The notes under the pieces: model-generated | The model's database searches: none | The model's input: only the letters and a program-made list of their open reading frames with translations | What the model was told of the DNA's origin: nothing | Assembly (NCBI GenBank): GCA_905221605.1 | Contig: CAJNDS010002295.1 | Location: 128,876 to 158,875 of the forward strand | Source of the DNA: Symbiodinium natans | Taxonomy: Eukaryota; Sar; Dinophyceae; Suessiales; Symbiodiniaceae | Direction: 5' to 3' | Length of the DNA: 30,000 nucleotides | Program-made: the position numbers and the translations under genes | In this document: piece after piece, positions 1 through 7,442 of the stretch | Position numbering within the stretch: position 1 is the stretch's first letter | Layout of the letters: each line of letters begins with the position of its first letter

Positions 1-494
1 GTGTGTGTGTGTGTGTGTGTGTGTGTGTCTGTGTGTGTGTGTGTCTCTGTGTGTGTCTCTGTGTGTGTGTGTCTCTGTGTGTGTGTGTCTCTGTCTGTGT
101 GTGTGTCTCTGTGTGTGTGTCTCTGTCTGTGTGTGTGTCTCTGTGTGTGTGTGTCTCTGTGTGTGTGTCTCTGTGTGTGTGTCTCTGTGTGTGTGTGTCT
201 CTGTGTGTGTCTCTCTGTGTGTGTGTGTCTCTGTGTGTGTCTGTGTGTGTGTCTCTGTGTGTGTCTCTGTGTGTGTCTCTGTGTGTGTCTCTGTGTGTGT
301 CTCTGTGTGTGTCTGTGTGTGTGTCTGTGTGTGTGTGTGTGTGTCTGTGTGTGTGTCTGTGTGTGTGTCTGTGTGTGTGTCTGTGTGTGTCTGTGTGTGT
401 GTGTGTGTCTGTGTGTGTGTCTGTGTGTGTGTCTGTGTGTGTGTGTCTGTGTGTGTGTGTCTGTGTGTGTGTGTGTGTGTCTGTGTGTGTGTGC
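1..494. repeat. GT/CT microsatellite
   Basis: About 490 bp of (GT)n regularly interrupted by single CT steps, giving GTGTGTCT-type higher-order units. All frames stay open only because GTG, TGT, CTG and TCT are not stops, so the Cys/Val/Leu readings here are not genes. It runs off the left edge of the window. Confidence 0.97.
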
Positions 495-644
495 TTCTTG
501 AAGACTTGTTGTTGCGTCCTTTAGGGCTGCCAGATAGGTGATTCGGGGCTCAGGACTTTACTGATTACAAGTATCGAGATCCGTGTTCCCCTGAACCCTG
601 AACCCTGAACCCTAAACTCTACATCCCAAGCCCATACGCTAAAC

Positions 645-775
645 CCGGATCGGGCCGCCTTCTTCTTCGGAATCTTGGGGAGACCCCGCTCGGCACGGAA
701 AGAGCAGCTGCCCTCGCCCTCGACCAGCGCATCGAGAGAGGAACGCACGGTTCCCGAGATGCTGATCTCGGTGTC
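645..775 (-). CDS. probable internal exon, Lys-rich end (DTEISISGTVRSS...)
   Basis: On the minus strand an acceptor CTCAG is followed by 43 open codons beginning DTEISISGTVRSSLDALVEG and ending with the basic run KIPKKKAARS, then GG|GTTTAGCG. The donor lies in a degenerate CCCTAAA stretch of the plus strand, so the next intron begins with telomere-like sequence. Product unknown. No start codon or stop was found, so this is a piece of a gene. Confidence 0.45.
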
Positions 776-779
776 CTGA

Positions 780-1147
780 GTCAGGGGTTTAGGGTTTAGG
801 GTTTAGGGTTTAGGGTTTAGGGTTTAGGGTTTAGGGTTTAGGGTTTAGGGTTTAGGGTTTAGGGTTTAGGGTTTAGGGCTTGGGGCTTGGGGCTTAGGGC
901 TTATAGGGCTTAGGCGGGTTTAGATTTAGGGCTTCGGTCTTATGGGGCTTAGGCGAACCGAAACACACAAGCGAGGTCAGCCAGGCTTCCCCATCGAAGC
1001 CCATGCCTTAGCTGCTCTTGGAACCCCCAAACGCCCAGGCCCTTAATGGGGTTTGGGGGTTTAGGGTTTAGGGTTTAGGGTTTAGGGTTTAGGGTGGTTT
1101 AGGGTTTAGGGTCTAGGGTCTAGGGTTTAGGGTTTAGGGTTTAGGGC
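780..1147 (+). repeat. two TTTAGGG blocks with a 150-bp spacer
   Basis: 785-878 and 1056-1147 are near-perfect TTTAGGG arrays. The first degrades into TTGGGGC/TTAGGGC variants at 878-955. The spacer 957-1045 is open on both strands (for example minus GVWGFQEQLRHG) but lacks clear splice sites, so no exon is claimed. Confidence 0.9.
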
Positions 1148-1545
1148 TTTCGGCTGTAGGTTTGTTTTGTTTTGCTTCAAGGGTTTTAGTTTGGGTTTGT
1201 GCACATAACTCTACAAGAAGAATGCCACAAACCCCAAACCCTCAACCCCATCCCCCCCTTCCCCTCCCCCCTCCCCCCTCCCGCCTCCTGCCCCTCCCCC
1301 CTACCCTTTTTCAGCCCTCACCACCTCCCCCCCTCCCCCGCACCCCCTACCCAGTTTCGTGTAGTTTTAAACCAGCGCACGCCCGCGCCCTTGCCCCTGT
1401 CCCCTACCCTACCCCCACCCCCCCCCCCCAAAAAAAAAAAATGAGAGAAAACGAAACAAAAGGAAAAACTAAACCCTAAACCCTAAACCCCAAACCCTAA
1501 AACCCTAAACCCTAAACCCTAAACCCCAGACCCAGATGCTCACGG
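1148..1545. other. C-rich low-complexity tract and CCCTAAA block
   Basis: 1235-1440 is a C-rich tract with CCCCTCCCC motifs, a C run and an A run. 1470-1530 is a short CCCTAAA array. Pro-rich plus-strand readings come from the C-runs alone and I do not regard them as genes. Confidence 0.75.
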
Positions 1546-1608
1546 TGATGTCGGGAGTGAACTGCGCTGCGCCCTCCATAGCCACGGACAGAGCGGCCTC
1601 ACAAGATC
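1544..1608 (-). CDS. probable internal exon (CEAALSVAMEGAAQ...)
   Basis: Acceptor CCTACAG, two nucleotides, then 21 codons reading SCEAALSVAMEGAAQFTPD and IT, then a canonical donor GTGAGC. Entry phase 1, exit phase 0. Ala-rich and helical in character, like exons of the 7.4-13.1 kb gene. No family recognised. Confidence 0.5.
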
Positions 1609-1639
1609 CTGTAGGTGCCTTCCTTGGCTTTGGGGTTTT

Positions 1640-1825
1640 GGGTTTTGGGTTTAGGGTTTAGGGTTTAGGGCTTAGGGCTTAGGGCTTAGGGCTTAGGGCT
1701 TAGGGTTTAGGGTTTAGGGTTTAGGGTTTAGGGTTTAGGGTTTAGGGCTTAGGGCTTAGGGCTTTGGGTTTAGGGTTTAGGGCTTAGGGCTTAGGGTTTG
1801 GGGTTTAGGGTGTAGGGGTTCAACG
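1640..1825 (+). repeat. TTTAGGG / CTTAGGG mixed array
   Basis: Array that switches between perfect TTTAGGG and CTTAGGG sub-blocks of four to five units each. This suggests local amplification of a single substituted unit. Confidence 0.9.
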
Positions 1826-2230
1826 GCACCCTTCTCCCTAATCCGAGAACCAACGGTCATAGGCGAGTGATTTGAGGGCCTAGCCCGCATGGTGCTCGCA
1901 GGCGGGGTGAGGGTCTAGGGCTAGGGTCGCTTGCCAGCTATGCCTTTCAACCCCAACAAACAAGACATACTCACAACCAGCGTTCTGTCATTAAGCTTCA
2001 TGCGCTGGGTTTTTTTTGGCTACTCCAAGCCCCCCCCCCCCACCCACCCTGCTGTGAAACTGTGAAAAAGGGTATGACGATCACGTCGATTGGCACTCTC
2101 TTCCCCTCTCACATGGGCTACTCTGACAGGGTTTACGTGAAGTGGAGGGTGGGGGGGGGGGCCTGGTTCAGGACGCCATGGTTTTTTACGGTTTAAGGTT
2201 TAGGATTTAGGGTTCAGGGGGGGGGGGGGC
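1826..2230. other. spacer, no firm gene
   Basis: Holds G and C homopolymers at 2031-2041, 2148-2160 and 2217-2230. A possible 10-codon minus exon near 1970-2005 reads RMKLNDRTLV between CCCAG and GTGAGT, too short to trust alone. 2060-2150 is open on the minus strand without a clear donor. Confidence 0.4.
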
Positions 2231-2238
2231 CTTGGGAC

Positions 2239-2322
2239 TCTATGATCCGTGCCGTCTGGCGTCGCCTTCGCCGGCTTCAAGGCGTTCCGCGATTTCATGA
2301 CTTGATTGGCCGTCTTGTAGGC
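2239..2322 (-). CDS. probable internal exon (AYKTANQVMKS...)
   Basis: Minus-strand acceptor CACCTAG is followed by 28 codons, AYKTANQVMKSRNALKPAKA then TPDGTDHR, ending at a GTCCCA donor. Phase 0 at both ends. Basic and likely soluble; no family recognised. Confidence 0.42.
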
Positions 2323-2629
2323 CTAGGTGGTGGAGGGTTTAGGTTCTCGGGTGAGCGAGCTTGCGAGTAAAGGGACTAATTTGGACTCCCTCCAACGGAA
2401 ACGTTCCCTCCCACCATCTCATCCCCCCTCCGCTGTCGTTATCGGAGAGATCCGGCAAGAGTTCAACGAGCCGAGCCCCTCAATCCAAGCAGAAAAAATG
2501 CCACCCGGTCCTCCATGGCCCCCCCAAGCTGGGCGGCTTGGGTTGGATTTGGGCACTTGGCAACGCACTCCACAGGAACAGAGGCTCTTCCCCGTATGAA
2601 CCCTCAGCATGGGTATTAAGCCGAGGGCT
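2323..2629. other. 300-bp unique segment open on both strands
   Basis: The plus strand stays open for about 90 codons (2327-2599, with IGEIRQEFNEPSPS), and the minus strand for about 63 (2419-2610). I cannot decide which strand, if either, is coding. Confidence 0.3.
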
Positions 2630-2729
2630 CCAAACCCTAAACCCTAAACCCTAAACCCTAAACCCTAAACCCTAAACCCTAAACCCTAAACCCTAAACCC
2701 TAAACCCTAAACCCTAAACCCTAAACCCT
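2630..2729 (-). repeat. CCCTAAA array (TTTAGGG on minus)
   Basis: About 14 near-perfect units, starting directly after the GAGG end of the exon at 2727-2788. Read on the minus strand it begins GTTTAGGG, so it would be the 5' part of an intron. Confidence 0.95.
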
Positions 2730-2788
2730 CCTCCAGGGGACCAAAGGAACCCATAACTGGCGTCTTGTGCTCTATACGACTATCATTC
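2727..2788 (-). CDS. probable exon abutting a telomeric intron
   Basis: Acceptor CCACTAG, one nucleotide, then 20 codons (NDSRIEHKTPVMGSFGPLEE) and a final G directly before GTTTAGGG. Entry phase 2, exit phase 1. The plus strand is also open here (GTKGTHNWRLVLYTT), so the strand rests on the neat splice boundaries. Confidence 0.42.
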
Positions 2789-2815
2789 CTAGTGGGGTAT
2801 ATGAACCATAAACCC

Positions 2816-3059
2816 TGTTTAGGGTTTAGGGTTTAGGGTTTAGGGTTTAGGGTTAAGGTTTAGGGTTTAGGGTTTAGGGTTTAGGGTTTAGGGTTTAGGG
2901 TTTAGGGTTTAGGGTTTATGGTTTAGTGTTTAGGGTTTAGGGTTTAGGGTTTAGGGTTTAGGGTTTAGGGTTTAGGGTTTAGGGTTTAGGGTTTAGGGTT
3001 TAGGGTTTAGGGTTTAGGATTTCGGGTTTAGGGTTTAGGGTTTAGGGTTTAGGGTGTTT
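2816..3059 (+). repeat. TTTAGGG array, 240 bp
   Basis: About 34 units with a few substitutions. It sits head to head with the CCCTAAA block at 2630-2729, across the 2730-2815 segment. Confidence 0.96.
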
Positions 3060-3650
3060 AGGCTTCCTCTGGTCCCGCGGGCTGACGCTCATGGCATGCG
3101 CTTCCCTTTTGCCCACACTTTCGCCAAGGACTGGAGCTAAAGGGCCTCAACCAGCCCCGAGAAAAGCCCACCCTAAACCCACATCTTGAAAAGGGCAGGA
3201 GTCGGAGAGTGGTTTCGAAAGCCTCCCGAGGACCTAAAACCCTAAGCCCCTACACGCTGGAATTCAGAAAGTCGTCCTCAATCCCCGAACCCTGAACCCT
3301 AAACCCTGAATCTCCAGGGACTAAGACGCGCAGCCCTAGGACGTACCCCTAAGAGGTTCCCATAACATGCTCGTAATATGGCGCTTCTACTCCCTTACAT
3401 GACAGCACCTTGAAGCAAGGGTACAGTGACAGCACTGATTAAGATGTCATTGCTTTAAGAAACGAGCAAGCTCGCGAGGGGACCCCCCGGAAAAAAAAAA
3501 AAAAAAACACGAATATTGAGAGCAAGAGGTACCCTCATCCTGGGGTCCTAAATTTAGGGTTTAGGATAAAGGGTTTAGGGTTTAGGGTTTAGGATTTAGG
3601 GTTTAGGGTTTAGGGTTTAGGGTTCTTAATTCCTAAGAATTCAAGACATG
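3060..3650. other. degenerate spacers and short TTTAGGG block
   Basis: 3063-3145 could encode a plus-strand exon ending in a stop (ADAHGMRFPFAHTFAKDWS) after GTTTAG. 3150-3240 is open on minus. 3490-3507 is an A run. 3550-3626 is a TTTAGGG array. None is firm. Confidence 0.35.
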
Positions 3651-3860
3651 CTTGCCGTGTTGGGCTTCCCCTGCAAATAAGAGAAACCAGCCCAATTTAA
3701 GAAATCCAGCCCCTCGGATTCTTCTATTTAAGTCCCTGGATTTCTTAAATTTAAGAATTCCAGCCCCTCCATTTCTTAAATCTAAAATTCAAGAAATCCA
3801 GCCCCTCAATTTCGTAAATTTAAAACAAATTTGAGGGGGGCGGGGGGGGGGGGGATTGCA
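3650..3860 (+). repeat. AT-rich tandem repeat (about 41 bp unit) plus G run
   Basis: Three to four imperfect copies of an AT-rich unit containing AAGAAATCCAGCCCCTC recur between 3675 and 3830, followed by a G run at 3833-3854. Short plus-strand readings here only reflect the repeat. Confidence 0.7.
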
Positions 3861-3861
3861 A

Positions 3862-3938
3862 ACATCCAGCCCCAGTTTTCAGCCGCGCCCCCGAGTCCTC
3901 CCACCAGTAGTAGTGGAAGGATGGCCATACAAAAAACC
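3862..3938 (-). CDS. exon encoding a hydrophobic segment, after a telomere-only intron
   Basis: Begins on the minus strand after GTTTAG with one nucleotide, then VFCMAILPLLLVGGLGGAA and ENWGWMFAI, after which a C/G homopolymer follows. The run MAILPLLLVGGLGGAA resembles a signal peptide or membrane segment, and the in-frame ATG at 3928-3926 could alternatively be a start. Entry phase 2 fits the exit phase of the exon at 3994-4067. The 3' limit is not resolved. Confidence 0.5.
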
Positions 3939-3993
3939 CTAAACCCTAAACCCTAAACCCTAAACCCTAAACCCTAAACCCTAAACCCTAAAC
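3939..3993 (-). repeat. intron made only of TTTAGGG units
   Basis: On the minus strand these 55 nt are seven perfect GTTTAGG units plus GTTTAG, lying exactly between two phase-compatible exons (exit phase 2, entry phase 2). GT and AG are both supplied by telomere units. No branch-point or pyrimidine tract is visible other than the repeat itself. Confidence 0.6.
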
Positions 3994-4067
3994 CCCAGCA
4001 ACTGGTTTGGGTCCTGGTCCAAGGCCACACGGACATGGGCCGCCAGTGCATGTGTGCCCGCTCGCGT
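3994..4067 (-). CDS. strong internal exon (TRAGTHALAAHVRVALD...)
   Basis: Very good acceptor with a pyrimidine-rich run (TTTGCTTTGCAG), then 24 codons TRAGTHALAAHVRVALDQDP and NQLL, then GG directly before the telomeric intron. Entry phase 0, exit phase 2. Upstream 4068-4260 is AT-rich and intron-like. Helical; family not recognised. Confidence 0.6.
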
Positions 4068-4535
4068 CTGCAAAGCAAACGCCCTTAATGTTAATAAAGT
4101 AAACGGCCCTTATGAAGTCGTTTACAAAGTTACATTTTCTAATCTCAATCATTCCACATAACTCGTGCATCAAAGTCCACATAATAAGAAGAGAACACAA
4201 TAAAATGTATTAATGTGCGACCTAAAAGTAATATTTTATAAGCCCTACTTCGGAGTAGACCCTGAAAAAAAAACGTTTTAGGTATAAGTCGCTATAATAG
4301 GAACCCAGAACAAACAACAAGTATTTAGGGCTTAGGGTTTAGGGTTTAGGGTTTAGGGCCTATTCTGGCTCTTGTTGGCAAGCAAGGAGTCTCACGTAAC
4401 AACGCTCCCAACCCTGAACAGAATGCACTGTAGGGCAGCTGTTTCCCCAGCTCTCCAACCCGAAACCCTAAACCCTGAACCCTAAACCCTGAACCCTGAA
4501 CCCTAAACCCTGAACTCTAAACCCTAAACCCTGAA
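4068..4535. other. AT-rich intron-like DNA and two telomeric blocks
   Basis: 4068-4260 is the most AT-rich stretch of this part, consistent with an intron. 4324-4358 is TTTAGGG; 4460-4535 is a degenerate CCCTAAA/CCCTGAA block. Confidence 0.6.
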
Positions 4536-4538
4536 CAC

Positions 4539-4627
4539 GTGTGCGACAAGGCGGCGTCGGCCCACTCGTTGCCAGGAAGGATCATCGTGCTGCCGTCGCT
4601 GCTGCTGCCGAAAGATCCGCTTGCTAC
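4539..4627 (-). CDS. strong internal exon, Ser/Gly-rich (VASGSFGSSSDG...)
   Basis: Acceptor GGACTCAG, then 29 codons (VASGSFGSSSDGSTMILPG, NEWADAALSH) and AC before a GTGTTC donor that grades into TTTAGGG. Entry phase 0, exit phase 2. Soluble in character; not recognised. Confidence 0.55.
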
Positions 4628-4644
4628 CTGAGTCCGCGAGGCTT

Positions 4645-4842
4645 TTGGGTTCATAGGGTCTATAAGGTTGATAGGGTTTATAGGGTTGATAGGGTTTATA
4701 GGGTTTATCGGGTTTATGGGGTTTATCGGGTTTATAGGGTTTACAGGGTTTATCGGGTTTATAGGGTTTATAGGGTTTATAGGGTTTATAGGGTTTATAG
4801 GGATTATAGGGATTGAGGGTTTAATTATAGGTTTGGGGTTTA
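4645..4842 (+). repeat. nine-base variant array TTTATAGGG
   Basis: About 17 units of a 9-bp telomere variant (TTTATAGGG, with some TTTATCGGG and TTGATAGGG). The unit is three codons long, so the frame repeats as Tyr-Arg-Val or Phe-Ile-Gly; this is periodicity, not a gene. Confidence 0.93.
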
Positions 4843-4905
4843 TAACGCCTTAAGGCCTAGAGATTTCTTGAAGGGGGGGAACTGGTTGCTGCTAGCCAGG
4901 CAAAC

Positions 4906-4939
4906 CCGAGAACTCCCACGCAGCGCAAAGACAAGAAGA
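4906..4939 (-). CDS. possible short exon (SSCLCAAWEFS)
   Basis: Eleven codons between GACAAG and G|GTTTGCC. The AAWEF motif resembles KAAWEQI of the 7.4-13.1 kb gene. Too short for confidence; the surrounding 4925-4950 also forms a small inverted repeat (AGACAAG / CTTGTCT). Confidence 0.33.
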
Positions 4940-4973
4940 CTTGTCTTCAGCTCCCAGTATGGTCCCTTACTAG

Positions 4974-5024
4974 GGTTTAGGGTTTAGGGTTTAGGGTTTA
5001 GGGTTTAGGGTTTAGGGTTTAGGG
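4974..5024 (+). repeat. TTTAGGG array
   Basis: Seven perfect units. Confidence 0.97.
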
Positions 5025-5102
5025 CTTACTTGGGCCCCTTGCTATATGGTTGAGGGTTTAGGTGTGAACCCTATTTACACTCTCAGTGCTAAGGGCCCAT
5101 AC

Positions 5103-5154
5103 TTCGGATCCCACAGTTGTCAAAGGCAAGCTCAGTCTCGGGGTGTTCCCGCAT
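5103..5154 (-). CDS. probable exon with start-like ATG (MREHPETELAFD...)
   Basis: Minus-strand reading MREHPETELAFDNCGIR plus one nucleotide, ending at a canonical GTATGG donor. The ATG at 5154-5152 is a candidate start; without the donor the frame stops 7 codons later. The plus strand is also open (LSKASSVSGCSRIV). Confidence 0.45.
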
Positions 5155-5171
5155 AGTTAGAGTGAGAGGGC

Positions 5172-5224
5172 TATTATCGTATATTTATATAGGGGCCATA
5201 TAAGTGAATACTACTAGTAACTAT
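5172..5224. mobile_element. family C element fragment
   Basis: Shares TTATCGTATA...GGNCCATAAAG...AGTAA.TATTCC with segments near 5645-5700, 12640-12700 and 29331-29375. The recurrence of a non-telomeric AT-rich motif beside arrays points to a short interspersed element. Confidence 0.4.
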
Positions 5225-5274
5225 CCCTAAACCCTAAACCCTAAACCCTAAACCCTAAACCCTAAACCCTAAAC
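5224..5274 (-). repeat. CCCTAAA array forming start of an intron
   Basis: Seven units; on the minus strand it begins GTTTAGGG directly after the CCG codon that ends the exon at 5275-5370. Confidence 0.9.
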
Positions 5275-5370
5275 CGGCCCCTTTGAAACGCACCAGAAAG
5301 GGGCAAGCTCAGCGGACACGTGACAGCATGATTTTCTCTCCCAAGGCCGGCGGCTTAAGAGCCGGAGGCT
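5275..5370 (-). CDS. strong internal exon (SLRLLSRRPWERK...)
   Basis: Acceptor CTGCTACAG, 32 codons (SLRLLSRRPWERKSCCHV, SAELAPFWCVSKGP), then donor |GTTTAGGG, phase 0 at both ends. A second frame after the same acceptor (PPALKPPALGEKIMLSRVR then stop) is also protein-like, so the frame is uncertain although the exon looks real. Confidence 0.5.
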
Positions 5371-5404
5371 CTGTAGCAGGGTTTTTGTTGGGGGGATGTG
5401 GGGT

Positions 5405-5465
5405 GTAACCCTAAACCCTAAACCCTCAACCCTCAACCCTCAACCCTAAACCCTAAACCCTAAAC
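5405..5465 (-). repeat. CCCTAAA / CCCTCAA array
   Basis: Nine units including CCCTCAA variants, directly after the exon ending at 5466. Confidence 0.93.
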
Positions 5466-5584
5466 CCTGAGAGGTGAAAGGCCCAAGGCGCCGCCGAAAG
5501 CCCATAGCTCCCTCCGAACTCGCCTCCTTTGCTCACGACGCACCTGGCCCAGTGACAGAACTCTGGTAATACAGGAGCCTTCAT
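5466..5584 (-). CDS. probable exon, aromatic/Gly-rich (MKAPVLPEFCHWARC...)
   Basis: From the ATG at 5584-5582 the minus strand reads MKAPVLPEFCHWARCVVSKG, GEFGGSYGLSAAPWAFHLS and then G|GTTTAG. The frame is open upstream to an acceptor-like TATAG near 5606 (APKDPFLS), so the Met may be internal. Exit phase 2 at the first telomere unit, or phase 0 two units later. Confidence 0.48.
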
Positions 5585-5609
5585 ACTTAGAAAAGGGTCT
5601 TTGGGAGCT

Positions 5610-5720
5610 CCTATAGTGTATATATATATATATATACATATATACATAAAGGGACCATAAAAGAATGCTATGAGTAATTATTCCGATCCCTATGGGAAGG
5701 GTTTAGGGCTTAGCATTTGT
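5610..5720. repeat. TA microsatellite and family C fragment
   Basis: 5617-5646 is (TA)n. 5650-5700 carries the family C motif AGGGACCATAAAAGAATGC...AGTAATTATTCCGA. Confidence 0.6.
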
Positions 5721-5844
5721 AAGGTTTATAGGGTTTATAGGGTATATAAGGTTTATAAAGTTCAGGGTTAAGGTTAAACCCTGAGCCCTAGACCCTGAGC
5801 CTAAACCCCTGATCATTGTAGGTCGCAACAAAAGTCGCAACACC

Positions 5845-5976
5845 CCAAACCCTAAACCCTAAACCCTAAACCCTAAACCCTAAACCCTAAACCCTAAACC
5901 CTAAACCCTAAACCCTAAACCCTAAACCCTAAACCCTAAACCCTAAACCCTAAACCCTAAACCCTAAACCCTAAAC
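5845..5976 (-). repeat. CCCTAAA array, 130 bp
   Basis: About 19 perfect units. Begins as GTTTAGG on the minus strand straight after the exon at 5977-6051. Confidence 0.96.
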
Positions 5977-6051
5977 CCAACCCTCAAAATCATGACATGG
6001 CATCGGGCAGCGCCAAAATAATCTTGTTTGCCAAAGACGTGGCACAGCGAG
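5977..6051 (-). CDS. probable internal exon (LAVPRLWQTRLFWRC...)
   Basis: Acceptor TTTACAAG, then 25 codons LAVPRLWQTRLFWRCPMP and CHDFEGW, then |GTTTAGGG (phase 0), or a GTTGGG donor 4 nt earlier in phase 1. The plus strand also holds a complete small frame (MASGSAKIILFAKDVAQR... with stop), so the strand is set by neighbours. Confidence 0.42.
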
Positions 6052-6089
6052 CTTGTAAATTTCAGCTTTTCAAATAATCTAGAGGTCCC

Positions 6090-6168
6090 CTAAATCCTAA
6101 ACCCTATATCCTAAACCCTAAACCCTAAACCCTAAACCCTAAACCCTAAACCCTAAACCCTAAACCCT
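6090..6168 (-). repeat. CCCTAAA array
   Basis: About 11 units, followed by a C run at 6191-6211. Confidence 0.95.
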
Positions 6169-6204
6169 ACTTATCAAGGCCCCTGTACTACCCCCCCCCC
6201 CCCC

Positions 6205-6440
6205 CCCCCCCCACCTCAACGTGACGCCTGATGTCGAGGGCGTGACATGGCTTCCAGCGGCGCAGTCGCAGTGGCTGCCGATCATGAGATAGCACCTGCA
6301 CTCCCTAATTCCTAAACCCTAAACCCTAAACCCTAACCCCTAAATCCACTAAGTGGGGACGACTCAGCGGCTTCTGTCAAATCGGAGCTTTGTGTATTTG
6401 CTGACGGTATTTTGGATCTCTTGGAGCAAAAAAAGCTGTT
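6205..6440. CDS. two exon-like segments open on both strands
   Basis: 6210-6282: minus after GTGCAG reads VLSHDRQPLRLRRWK...; plus reads NVTPDVEGVTWLPAAQ then stop. 6350-6438: minus reads SKIPSANTQSSDLTEAAE; plus reads DDSAASVKSELCVFADG and ILDLLEQKKL. The composition is strongly protein-like either way. Neighbours favour minus. 6310-6345 is a short CCCTAAA block. Confidence 0.4.
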
Positions 6441-6663
6441 TTTAGGGTTTAGGGTTTAGGGTTTAGGGTTAGGGTTTAGGGTTTAGGGTTTAGGGTTTAG
6501 GGTTTAGTTTAGGGTTTAGGGTTTAGGTTAGGGTTTAGGGTTTAGGGTTTAGGGTTTAGGGTTTAGGGTTTAGGGTTTAGGGTTTAGGGTTTAGGGTTTA
6601 GGGTTTAGGGTTTAGGGTTTAGGGTTTAGGGTTCAGGGTTCAGGGTTTAGGGTTCAGGGTTTA
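6440..6663 (+). repeat. TTTAGGG array, 220 bp
   Basis: About 31 units with three single-base losses (GTTAGGG, GTTTAGTTTAGGG), ending in TTCAGGG variants. Confidence 0.96.
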
Positions 6664-6779
6664 TAGAAATTGTATAGGGTTTGTGTCCGGGGTTTTGTCG
6701 AGTTTTGGAGGGCTTTGTTTTTTGTCATTTTGACTTTGGGGCTGGGGCTGGGGGGGGCTTGGCCTTGAGGAAGCTGGCT

Positions 6780-7155
6780 GGCTGGGGCTGGGAGGCCTGG
6801 GGCCAATTTTGGGCTTTGGAACCAATTTTGGGCTCTGGACCAAATTTGGCTTGGGGAGCAAATTTTGGGCTTCGGGGGCAAATTTTGGGCTTTGGAGCCA
6901 ATTTTGGGCTTTAGGGCCAATGTTGGTCTTTGGAACCAATTGGGAATTTAGGCATTTGGCTTGGAAGCCAATTTTGGGCTTTGGGAGGCGGTTTGGGCTT
7001 TGGGAGTCAATTTTGGCTTTTGGAAGCCAATTTTGGGCTTTGGGATTCGGCTTTGGGAAGCCAATTTTTGGCTTTGGGCAGCCATTGGAAGCCAATTTGG
7101 GGTTTTGGCAATTTTGGGCTTTGGGAGGCGATTTGGGCTTTGGTTTTCCGGGACC
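6780..7155. repeat. minisatellite with CCAATTTTGGGCTTTGG units
   Basis: About 16 imperfect copies of a 19-24 bp unit built around CCAATTTTGGGCTTTGG. Long frames on both strands (plus FGLW.., minus PKAQNWLPKPKIG.. for 144 codons) result from the low stop content of the unit. A Pro/Lys-rich repeat protein is not excluded but there is no supporting splice or start context. Confidence 0.85.
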
Positions 7156-7169
7156 CGGGAAGGCCCCAG

Positions 7170-7233
7170 AGGTTTAAGTAAATTGAACATTTGGCCTCCC
7201 GGCCTCCCGCTTTGGATTAATTTACTTAAACTC
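7170..7233. repeat. hairpin: GTTTAAGTAAATT inverted repeat
   Basis: GTTTAAGTAAATT (7172-7184) and its exact complement (7219-7231) enclose a 34-nt loop with GGCCTCCC twice; matching extends to CAGAG/CTCTG outside. Possibly a foldback element end. It lies just downstream of the stop of the minus-strand gene at 7443, so it could also act in 3' RNA processing. Confidence 0.5.
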
Positions 7234-7442
7234 TGTTTGTCAGCTGTTTAGACAAATATCTTGGAAAATTCAGAATGATACCAAATACAATTTCTATTTA
7301 TTTTGTCTTGAAAGTTTAGTGTTTAGGGTTTAGGGTTTAGGGTTTAGGGTTTAGGGTTCAGGGTTTAGGAACACACCCAGGCACACGCAAGAAAAAAAAG
7401 TTCGGGCCTCTTGAATGCAAGCTGAGGCACAGCAAGTTCTGT
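7234..7442. other. 3' flank of the minus gene with TTTAGGG block
   Basis: 7318-7370 is a TTTAGGG array. The rest is AT-rich without exon signals. Confidence 0.5.

Noticed and set aside
1-541. Three overlapping 160-180 codon frames of Cys/Val/Leu/Ser
   Set aside because: Pure (GT)n/(CT)n microsatellite; all frames open by base composition.
1162-1479. Pro-rich plus-strand frames
   Set aside because: C-run low complexity ending in an A run; no splice or start context.
4541-4853. Tyr-Arg-Val and Phe-Ile-Gly repeat proteins
   Set aside because: The 9-bp TTTATAGGG array read in frame; not a gene. Only 4539-4627 on minus looks coding.
6661-7095. 144-codon Pro/Lys-rich minus frame
   Set aside because: Follows a 19-24 bp minisatellite that is open on both strands; kept as a repeat.
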